This document shows, in pieces, positions 54,096 to 64,000 of a DNA stretch of 64,000 nt. The DNA comes from Bathymodiolus brooksi. Lineage: Eukaryota; Mollusca; Bivalvia; Mytilida; Modiolidae. Each line of letters begins with the position of its first letter. The stretch's first letter is position 1. The DNA is taken from the NCBI GenBank assembly GCA_963680875.1, contig OY804577.1, positions 146,896,196-146,960,195 of the forward strand, written 5' to 3'. The notes under the pieces are model-generated. The model had not been told where the DNA came from, made no database searches, and was given only the letters and a program-made list of their open reading frames with translations. Made by a program: the position numbers and the translations under genes.

Positions 54096-56089
54096 TGGGC
54101 GGATGATACCCTCGGGGACTAATAGTCAACCAGCAGAGGTATCGACTCAGTGATAGAAATACTGACTACTGGGCGGATGATACCCTCGGGGACTAATAGT
54201 CATCCAGCAGAGGTATCGACCCAGTGATAGAAATACTGACTACTGGGCGGATGATACCCTCGGGGACTAATAGTCAACTAGCAGAGGTATCGACTCAGTG
54301 ATAGAAATACTGACTACTGGGCGGATGATACCCTCGGGGACTAATAGTCAACCAGCAGAGATATCGACCCAGTGATAGAAATACTGACTACTGGGCGGAT
54401 GATACCATCGGGGACTAATAGTCAACCAGCAGAGGTATCGACCCAGTGATAGAAATACTGACTACTGGGCGGATGATACCCTCGGGGACTAATAGTCAAC
54501 CAGCAGAGGTATCGACCCAGTGATAGAAATACTGACTACTGGGCGGATGATACCCTCGGGGACTAATAGTCAACCAGCAGAGGTATCGACTCAGTGATAG
54601 AAATACTGACTACTGGGCGGATGATACCCTCGGGGACTAATAGTAAACCAGCAGAGATATCGACCCAGTGATAGAAATACTGACTACTGGGCGGATGATA
54701 CCATCGGGGACTAATATTCAACCAGCAGAGGTATCGACCCAGTGATAGAAATACTGACTACTGGGCGGATGATACCCTCGGGGACTAATAGTCAACTAGC
54801 AGAGGTATCGACCCAGTGATAGAAATACTGACTACTGGGCGAATGATACCCTCGGGGACTAATATTCAACCAGCAGAGGTATCGACCCAGTGATAGAAAT
54901 ACTGACTACTGGGCGAATGATACCCTCGGGGACTAATAGTCAACTAGCAGAGGTATCGACCCAGTGATAGAAATACTGACTACTGGGCGGATGATACCCT
55001 CGGGGACTAATAGTCAACTAGCAGAGGTATCGACTCAGTGATAGAAATACTGACTACTGGGCGGATGATACCCTCGGGGACTAATAGTCAACCAGCAGAG
55101 GTATCGACCCAGTGATAGAAATACTGACTACTGGGCGAATGATACCCTCGGGGACTAATAGTCAACTAGCAGAGGTATCGACCCAGTGATAGAAATACTG
55201 ACTACTGGGCGGATGATACCCTCGGGGACTAATAGTCAACTAGCAGAGGTATCGACTCAGTGATAGAAATACTGACTACTGGGCGGATGATACCCTCGGG
55301 GACTAATAGTCAACCAGCAGAGGTATCGATCCAGTGATAGAAATACTGACTACTGGGCGGATGATACCCTCGGGGACTAATAGTCAACTAGCAGAGGTAT
55401 CGACTCAGTGATAGAAATACTGACTACTGGGCGGATGATACCCTCGGGAACTAAGAGTCAACCAGCAGAGGTATCGACCCAGTGATAGAAATACTGACTA
55501 CTGGGCGGATGATACCCTCGGGGACTAATAGTCAACTAGCAGAGGTATCGACCCAGTGATAGAAATACTGACTACTGGGCGGATGATACCCTCGGGGACT
55601 AATAGTCAACTAGCAGAGGTATCGACCCAGTGATAGAAATACTGACTACTGGGCGGATGATACCCTCGGGGACTAATAGTCAACCAGCAGAGGTATCGAC
55701 TCAGTGATAGAAATACTGACTACTGGGCGGATGATACCCTCGGGGACTAATAGTCATCCAGCAGAGGTATCGACCCAGTGATAGAAATACTGACTACTGG
55801 GCGGATGATACCCTCGGGGACTAATAGTCAACTAGCAGAGATACCGACCCAGTGATAGAAATACTGACTACTGGGCGGATGATACCCTCAGGGACTAATA
55901 GTCAACTAGCAGAGGTATCGACCCAGTGATAGAAATACTGACTACTGGGCGGATGATACCCTCGGGGACTAATAGTCAACTAGCAGAGGTATCGATTCAG
56001 TCATAGAAATACTGACTACTGGGCGGATGATACCCTCGGAGACTAATAGTCATCCAGCAGAGGTATCGACCCAGTGATAGAAATACTGA

Positions 56090-58013
56090 CTACTAGGTAG
56101 ATGATACCCTCGGGGACTAATAGTCAACCAGCAGAGGTATCGACCCAGTGATAGAAATACTGACTACTGGGCGGATGATACCCTCGGGGACTAATAGTCA
56201 ACCAGCAGAGGTATCGACCCAGTGATAGAAATACTGACTACTGGGCGGATGATACCCTCGGGGACTAATAGTCAACCAGCAGAGGTATCGACTCACTGAT
56301 AGAAATACTGACTACTGGGCGGATGATACCCTCGGGGACTAATAGTAAACCAGCAGAGATATCGACCCAGTGATAGAAATACTGACTACTGGGCGGATGA
56401 TACCATCGGGGACTAATATTCAACCAGCAGAGGTATCGACCCAGTGATAGAAATACTGACTACTGGGCGGATGATACCCTCGGGGACTAATAGTTAACTA
56501 GCAGAGGTATCGACCCAGTGATAGAAATACTGACTACTGGGCGGATGATACCCTCGGGGACTAATATTCAACCAGCAGAGGTATCGACCCAGTGATAGAA
56601 ATACTGACTACTGGGCGGATGATACCCTCGGGGACTAATAGTCAACTAGCAGAGGTATCGACCCAGTGATAGAAATACTGACTACTGGGCGGATGATACC
56701 CTCGGGGACTAATAGTCAACTAGCAGAGGTATCGACTCAGTGATAGAAATACTGACTACTGGGCGGATGATACCCTCGGGGACTAATAGTCAACCATCAG
56801 AGGTATCGACCCAGTGATAGAAATACTGACTACTGGGCGGATGATACCCTCGGGGACTAATAGTCATCCAGCAGAGGTATCGATCCAGTGATAGAAATAC
56901 TGACTACTGGGTGGATGATACCCTCGGGGACTAATAGTCAACTAGCAGAGGTATCGACTCAGTGATAGTAATACTGACTACTGGGCGGATGATACCCTCG
57001 GGAACTAAGAGTCAACCAGCAGAGGTATCGACCCAGTGATAGAAATACTGACTACTAGGTAGATGATACCCTCGGGGACTAATAGTCAACCAGCAGAGGT
57101 ATCGACCCAGTGATAGAAATACTGACTACTGGGCGGATGATACCCTCGGGGACTAATAGTCAACCAGCAGAGGTATCGACCCAGTGATAGAAATACTGAC
57201 TACTGGGCGGATGATACCCTCGGGGACTAATAGTCAACCAGCAGAGGTATCGACTCACTGATAGAAATACTGACTACTGGGCGGATGATACCCTCGGGGA
57301 CTAATAGTAAACCAGCAGAGATATCGACCCAGTGATAGAAATACTGACTACTGGGCGGATGATACCATCGGGGACTAATATTCAACCAGCAGAGGTATCG
57401 ACCCAGTGATAGAAATACTGACTACTGGGCGGATGATACCCTCGGGGACTAATAGTCAACTAGCAGAGGTATCGACCCAGTGATAGAAATACTGACTACT
57501 GGGCGGATGATACCCTCGGGGACTAATATTCAACCAGCAGAGGTATCGACCCAGTGATAGAAATACTGACTACTGGGCGGATGATACCCTCGGGGACTAA
57601 TAGTCAACTAGCAGAGGTATCGACCCAGTGATAGAAATACTGACTACTGGGCGGATGATACCCTCGGGGACTAATAGTCAACTAGCAGAGGTATCGACTC
57701 AGTGATAGAAATACTGACTACTGGGCGGATGATACCCTCGGGGACTAATAGTCAACCATCAGAGGTATCGACCCAGTGATAGAAATACTGACTACTGGGC
57801 GGATGATACCCTCGGGGACTAATAGTCATCCAGCAGAGGTATCGATCCAGTGATAGAAATACTGACTACTGGGCGGATGATACCCTCGGGGACTAATAGT
57901 CAACTAGCAGAGGTATCGACTCAGTGATAGTAATACTGACTACTGGGCGGATGATACCCTCGGGAACTAAGAGTCAACCAGCAGAGGTATCGACCCAGTG
58001 ATAGAAATACTGA
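56090..58013 (+). repeat. 13-monomer (962-bp) higher-order repeat, two tandem copies
   Basis: Copies are 56090-57051 and 57052-58013. Markers 962 bp apart are ctaggtag, gactcactg (56296 and 57258), ccatcag, cgatccag, gatagtaat (56969 and 57931) and ctaagagtc (57009 and 57971). The ctaagagtc monomer also occurs at 55455. Single private differences exist, for example agttaac near 56495 and gggtggatg near 56912 in the first copy only. Confidence 0.9.
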
Positions 58014-59900
58014 CTACTGGGCGGATGATACCCTCGGGGACTAATAGTCAACTAGCAGAGGTATCGACCCAGTGATAGAAATACTGACTACTGGGCGGAT
58101 GATACCCTCGGGGACTAATAGTCAACTAGCAGAGGTATCGACCCAGTGATAGAAATACTGACTACTGGGCGGATGATACCCTCGGGGACTAATAGTCAAC
58201 CAGCAGAGGTATCGACTCAGTGATAGAAATACTGACTACTGGGCGGATGATACCCTCGGGAACTAATAGTCAACTAGCAGAGGTATCGACCCAGTGATAG
58301 AAATACTGACTACTGGGCGGATGATACCCTCGGGGACTAATAGTCAACTAGCAGAGGTATCGATTCAGTCATAGAAATACTGACTACTGGGCGGATGATA
58401 CCCTCGGAGACTAATAGTCATCCAGCAGAGGTATCGACCCAGTGATAGAAATACTGACTACTAGGTAGATGATACCCTCGGGGACTAATAGTCAACCAGC
58501 AGAGGTATCGACCCAGTGATAGAAATACTGACTACTGGGCGGATGATACCCTCGGGGACTAATAGTCAACTAGCAGAGGTATCGACCCAGTGATAGAAAT
58601 ACTGACTACTGGGCGGATGATACCCTCGGGGACTAATAGTCAACCAGCAGAGGTATCGACCCAGTGATAGAAATACTGACTACTGGGTAGATGATACCCT
58701 CGGGGACTAATAGTCAACTAGCAGAGGTATCGACCCAGTGATAGAAATACTGACTACTGGGCGGATGATACCCTCGGGGACTAATAGTCAACTAGCAGAG
58801 GTATCGACCCAGTGATAGAAATACTGACTACTGGGCGGATGATACCCTCGGGGACTAATAGTCAACTAGCAGAGGTATCGACCCAGTGATAGAAATACTG
58901 ACTACTGGGCGGATGATACCCTCGGGGACTAATAGTCAACTAGCAGAGGTATCGACCCAGTGATAGAAATACTGACTACTGGGCGGATGATACCCTCGGG
59001 GACTAATAGTCAACTAGCAGAGGTATTGACCCAGTGATAGAAATACTGACTACTGGGCGGATGATACCCTCGGGGACTAATAGTCAACTAGCAGAGGTAT
59101 CGACTCAGTGATAGAAATACTGACTACTGGGCGGATGATACCCTCGGGGACTAATAGTCATCCAGCAGAGGTATCGACCCAGTGATAGAAATACTGACTA
59201 CTGGGCGGATGATACCCTCGGGGACTAATAGTCAACTAGCAGAGGTATCGACCCAGTGATAGAAATACTGACTACTGGGCGAATGATACCCTCGGTGACT
59301 AATAGTCAACTAGCAGAGGTATCGACCCAGTGATAGAAATACTGACTACTGGGCGGATGATACCCTCGGGGACTAATAGTCAACTAGCAGAGGTATCGAC
59401 CCAGTGATATAAATACTGACTACTGGGCGAATGATACCCTCGGGGACTAATAGTCATCCAGCAGAGGTATCGACCCAGTGATAGAAATACTGACTACTGG
59501 GTAGATGATACCCTCGGGGACTAATAGTCAACCAGCAGAGGTATCGACCCAGTGATAGAAATACTGACTACTGGACGGATGATACCCTCGGGGACTAATA
59601 GTCAACTAGCAGAGGTATCGACCCAGTGATAGAAATACTGACTACTGGGCGGATGATACCCTCGGGAACTAATAGTCAACCAGCAGAGGTATCGACCCAG
59701 TGATAGAAATACTGACTACTGGGCGGATGATACCCTCGGGGACTATTAGTCAACCAGCAGAGGTATCGACCCAGTGATAGAAATACTGACTACTGGGCGG
59801 ATGATACCCTCGGTGACAAATAGTCAACCAGCAGAGGTATCGACTCAGTGATAGAAATACTGACTACTGGGCGGATGATACCCTCGGGGACTAATAGTCA

Positions 59901-62900
59901 ACTAGCAGAGGTATCGACCCAGTGATAGAAATACTGACTACTGGGCGGATGATACCCTCGGGGACTAATAGTCAACCAGCAGAGGTATCGACTCAGTGAT
60001 AGAAATACTGACTACTGGGCGGATGATACCCTCGGGGACTAATAGTCAACCAGCAGAGGTATCGACTCAGTGATAGAAATACTGACTACTGGGCGGATGA
60101 TACCCTCGGGGACTAATAGTCAACCAGCAGAGGTATCGACTCAGTGATAGAAATACTGACTACTGGGCGGATGATACCCTCGGGGACTAATAGTCAACTA
60201 GCAGAGGTATCGACTCAGTGATAGAAATACTGACTACTGGGCGGATGATACCCTCGGGGACTAATAGTCAACCAGCAGAGGTATCGACTCAGTGATAGAA
60301 ATACTGACTACTGGGCGGATGATACCCTCGGGGACTAATAGTCAACCAGCAGAGGTATCGACTCAGTGATAGAAATACTGACTACTTGGCGGATGATACC
60401 CTCGGGGACTAATAGTCAACCAGCAGAGATATCGACTCAGTGATAGAAATACTGACTACTGGGCGGATGATACCCTCGGGGACTAATAGTCAACCAGCAG
60501 AGATATCGACCCAGTGATAGAAATACTGACTACTGGGCGGATGATACCCTCGGGGACTAATAGTCAACTAGCAGAGGTATCGACTCAGTGATAGAAATAC
60601 TGACTACTGGGTGGAATATACCCTCGGGGACTAATAGTCAACTAGCAGAGGTATCGACTCAGTGATAGAAATACTGACTACTGGGCGGATGATACCCTCG
60701 GGGACTAATAGTCAACTAGCAGAGGTATCGACTCAGTGATAGAAAAACTTACTACTGGGCGGATGATACCCTCGGGGACTAATAGTCAACCAGCAGAGGT
60801 ATCGACCCAGTGATAGAAATACTGACTACTGGGCGGATGATACCCTCGGGGACTAATAGTCAACTAGCAGAGGTATCGACTCAGTGATAGAAACAATGAC
60901 TACTGGGCGGATGATACCCTCGGGGACTAATAGTCAACTAGCAGAGGTATCGACCCAGTGATAGAAATACTGACTACTGGGCGGATGATACCCTCGGGGA
61001 CTAATAGTCAACTAGCAGAGGTATCGACCCAGTGATAGAAATACTGACTACTGGGCGGATGATACCCTCGGGGACTAATAGTCAACCAGCAGAGGTATCG
61101 ACCCAGTGATAGAAATACTGACTACTGGGCGGATGATACCCTCGGGGACTAATAGTCAACTAGCAGAGGTATCGACCCAGTGATAAAAATACTGACTACT
61201 GGGCGGATGATACCCTCGGGGACTAATAGTCATCCAGCAGAGGTATCGACCCAGTGATAGAAATACTGACTACTGGGCGGATGATACCCTCGAGGACTAA
61301 TAGTCAACCAGCAGAGGTATCGACCCAGTGATAGAAATACTGACTACTGGGCGGATGATACCCTCGAGGACTAATAGTCAACTAGCAGAGGTATCGACCC
61401 AGTGATAGAAATACTGACTACTGGGCGGATGATACCCTCGGGGACAAATATTCAACCAGCAGAGGTATCGACCCAGTGATAGAAATACTGACTACTGGGC
61501 GAATGATACCCTCGGGGACTAATAGTCAACTAGCAGAGGTATCGACCCAGTGATAGAAATACTGACTACTGGGCGAATGATACCCTCGGGGACTAATAGT
61601 CAACCAGCAGAGGTATCGACTCAGTGATAGAAATACTGACTACTGGGCGGATGATACCCTCGGGGACTAATAGTCAACCAGCAGAGGTATCGACTCAGTG
61701 ATAGAAATACTGACTACTGGGCGGATGATACCCTCGGGGACTAATAGTCAACCAGCAGAGGTATCAACTCAGTGATAGAAATACTGACTACTGGGCGGAT
61801 GATACCCTCGGGGACTAATAGTCAACTAGCAGAGGTATCGACTCAGTGATAGAAATACTGACTACTGGGCGGATGATACCCTCGGGGACTAATAGTCAAC
61901 CAGCAGAGGTATCGACTCAGTGATAGAAATACTGACTACTGGGCGGATGATACCCTCGGGGACTAATAGTCAACCAGCAGAGGTATCGACTCAGTGATAG
62001 AAATACTGACTACTTGGCGGATGATACCCTCGGGGACTAATAGTCAACCAGCAGAGATATCGACTCAGTGATAGAAATACTGACTACTGGGCGGATGATA
62101 CCCTCGGGGACTAATAGTCAACCAGCAGAGATATCGACCCAGTGATAGAAATACTGACTACTGGGCGGATGATACCCTCGGGGACTAATAGTCAACTAGC
62201 AGAGGTATCGACCCAGTGATAGAAATACTGACTACTGGGCGGATGATACCCTCGGGGACAAATAGTCAACCAGCAGAGGTGTCGACTCAGTGATAGAAAT
62301 ACTGACTACTGGGCGGATGATACCCTCGGGGACTAATAGTCAACCAGCAGAGGTATCGACTCAGTGATAGAAATACTGACTACTGGGCGGATGATACCCT
62401 CGGGGACTAATAGTCAACCAGCAGAGGTATCGACTCAGTGATAGAAATACTGACTACTGGGCGGATGATACCCTCGGGAACTAATAGTCAACCAGCAGAG
62501 GTATCGACTCAGTGATAGAAATACTGACTACTGGGCGGATGATACCCTCGGGGAATAATAGTCAACTAGCAGAGTTATCGACTCAGTGATAGAAATACTG
62601 ACTACTGGGCGGATGATACCCTCGGGGACTAATAGTCAACCAGCAGAGGTATCGACTCAGCGATAGAAATACTGACTACTGGGCGGATGATACCCTCAGG
62701 GACTAATAGTCAACCAGCAGAGGTATCGACTCAATGATAGAAATACTGACTACTTGGCGGATGATACCCTCGGGGACTAATAGTCAACCAGCAGAGATAT
62801 CGACCCAGTGATAGAAATACTGACTACTGGGCGGATGATACCCTCGGGGACTAATAGTCAACTAGCAGAGGTATCGACCCAGTGATAGAAATACTGCCTC

Positions 62901-64000
62901 CTGGGCGGATGATACCCTCGGGGACTAATAATCAACCAGCAGAGGTATCGACCCAGTGATAGAAATACTGACTACTGGGCGGATGATACCCTCGGGGACT
63001 AATAGTCAACCAGCAGAGGTATCGACCCAGTGATAGAAATACTGACTACTGGGCGGATGATACCATCGGGGACTAATAGTCAACTAGCAGAGGTATCGAC
63101 CCAGTGATAGAAATACTGACTACTGGGCGGATGATACCCTCGGGGACTAATAGTCAACTAGCAGAGGTATCGACCCAGTGATAGAAATACTGACTACTGG
63201 GCGGATGATACCCTCGGGGAATAATAGTCAACCAGCAGAGGTATCGACCCAGTGATAGAAATACTGACTACTGGGCGGATGATACCCTCGGGGACTAATA
63301 GTCAACTAGCAGAGGTATCGACCCAGTGATAGAAATACTGACTACTGGGCGGATGATACCCTCGGGGACTAATAGTCAACTAGCAGAGGTATCGACCCAG
63401 TGATAGAAATACTGACTACTGGGCGGATGATACCCTCGGGGACTAATAGTCAACCAGCAGAGGTATCGATTCAGTGATAGAAATACTGACTACTGGGCGG
63501 ATGATACTCTCGGGGACTAATAGTCAACCAGCAGAGGTATCGACCCAGTGATAGAAATACTGACTACTGGGCGGATGATACCCTCGTGGACTAATAGTCA
63601 ACTAGCAGAGGTATCGACCCAGTGATAGAAATACTGACTACTGGGCGGATGATACCCTCGGGGACTAATAGTCATCCAGCAGAGGTATCGACCCAGAGAT
63701 AGAAATACTGACTACTGGGCGGATGATACCCTCGGGGACTAATAGTCATCCAGCAGAGGTATCGACCCAGTGATAGAAATACCGACTACTGGGTAGATGA
63801 TACCCTCGGGGACTAATAGTCAACCAGCAGAGGTATCGACCCAGTGATAGAAATACTGACTACTGGGCGGATGATACCCTCGGGGACTTATAGTCAACTA
63901 GCAGAGGTATCGACCCAGTGATAGAAATACTGACTACTGGGCGGATGATACCCTCGGGGACTAATAGTCAACCAGCAGAGGTATCGACCCAGTGATAGAA
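59901..64000 (+). repeat. Compartment E: gactcag-rich satellite to the window end
   Basis: From about 59990 to 62750 a long run of monomers carries T at position 56 (gactcag). The last kilobase returns mostly to gacccag. Scattered odd copies occur: gggtggaatata near 60611, gaaaaacttac near 60745, gaaacaatgac near 60892 and actgcctcctgg near 62896. The array runs off the window without an edge. Confidence 0.75.
59939..62158 (+). repeat. 22-monomer-spaced duplicated segment (1,628 bp apart)
   Basis: Eight monomers at 59939-60530 match 61567-62158. The series of gactcag monomers ends in acttggcgg (T at 60387 and 62015), then gagatatcgactcag, then gagatatcgacccag. Another acttggcgg monomer follows at 62755, 740 bp (10 monomers) later. 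Confidence 0.78.

Larger units (their letters stand above)
51641..59900 (+). repeat. Compartment D: satellite without the gcgagg monomer
   Basis: After the last gcgagg at 51523 the array continues with ordinary variants plus ctaggtagatg, gtcatcc and agtaaacc/gagata monomers. Local short duplications dominate. Apart from the sub-blocks listed separately I see nothing other than satellite. Confidence 0.75.
1..64000 (+). repeat. 74-bp satellite DNA array filling the whole window
   Basis: The same 74-bp unit repeats head to tail from the first base to the last, always in the same orientation, for 864 complete copies plus 67 bases of the next. Most copies differ from the consensus at only a few positions. 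No unique sequence, transposon, gene or gap interrupts the array, and neither edge is inside the window, so the true array is longer. Fourteen small indels explain the net -3 bp phase drift exactly. All six frames are closed by stops in the monomer: with consensus monomers, open stretches reach only about 33 codons on + and 37 on -. Large gene-free tandem arrays of this kind are typical of eukaryotic centromeric or pericentromeric heterochromatin; that location is inferred. The satellite family and species are not recognised. Confidence 0.99.

Noticed and set aside
1..64000. Open reading frames, including a 16-codon ATG frame in every monomer (ATG at 12-14, stop at 60-62)
   Set aside because: The period is not a multiple of 3 and each monomer has stops in several phases, so consensus frames close within about 33-37 codons. 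The recurrent 16-codon frame is a by-product of the repeat, with no sign of a ribosome-entry context or codon-level constraint.
1..64000. CRISPR array
   Set aside because: Repeats abut directly as 74-bp units with no unique spacers and no cas genes; every part of the unit repeats.
1..64000. CENP-B box (core TTCG....A..CGGG)
   Set aside because: The consensus has no TTCG. The rare acattcgggg and accttcgggg variants do not place the other required bases at the right spacing.
1..64000. Telomeric or subtelomeric repeat
   Set aside because: No TTAGGG, TTAGG or TTTAGGG tandem runs are present on either strand.
1..64000. Embedded transposon, insertion sequence or terminal repeats
   Set aside because: Phase is kept throughout, apart from 14 indels of one or two bases; an insertion would break the 74-bp register with foreign sequence.
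1..64000. Inverted blocks or orientation switches
   Set aside because: Every monomer examined reads in the same direction; the inverted repeats seen are inside the monomer.

Overview
The whole window is one uninterrupted head-to-tail satellite DNA array. The repeat unit is 74 bp. The window begins at what I take as monomer position 1 (ctactggg) and ends at monomer position 67 of the last unit. That is 864 complete monomers plus a partial one, all in the same orientation. I found no gene, RNA gene, transposon, unique spacer or flanking single-copy sequence. Fourteen length changes were found by eye (+2, four of +1, nine of -1; net -3 bp). They account exactly for the phase shift between the first and last base.

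An array this long, with an internal hierarchy of higher-order repeats, is typical of centromeric, pericentromeric or other heterochromatic satellite in a eukaryote sequenced with long reads. The sequence gives no basis for naming the species or the satellite family. The consensus monomer is 50% G+C (23 A, 17 C, 20 G, 14 T). It carries three CpG sites and is rich in dyad symmetry: ACTGGG (3-8) faces CCCAGT (55-60), GATACC (14-19) faces GGTATC (47-52), and GACTAATAGTC (26-36) is palindromic around its middle base. Because 74 is not a multiple of 3, stops in the monomer close all six frames; consensus frames stay open for at most about 33 (+) or 37 (-) codons.

The organisation lies in monomer variants, which recur at fixed multiples of 74 bp. 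Five compartments can be told apart. 1 to about 16.9 kb has mixed variants with local 12-, 15-, 21-, 24- and 34-monomer duplications. 16.9-26.0 kb has an 8-mer pair, then two full 3,108-bp (42-mer) units and a third unit shortened to 1,702 bp. 26.0 to about 51.6 kb is marked by a gcgagg variant and built of 17-, 19-, 31-, 66-, 67-, 79- and 171-monomer copies. 51.6-59.9 kb has 4- and 13-mer duplications. 59.9-64.0 kb has a 22-mer spacing and is rich in the gactcag variant. Copies carry private substitutions on top of shared ones, which fits repeated segmental duplication by unequal exchange or amplification rather than simple assembly stutter.

There is no gene system here. The points of interest are the array architecture, the inherited indel markers, the dyad symmetry, and the near match of two monomers (148 bp) to a nucleosome core.
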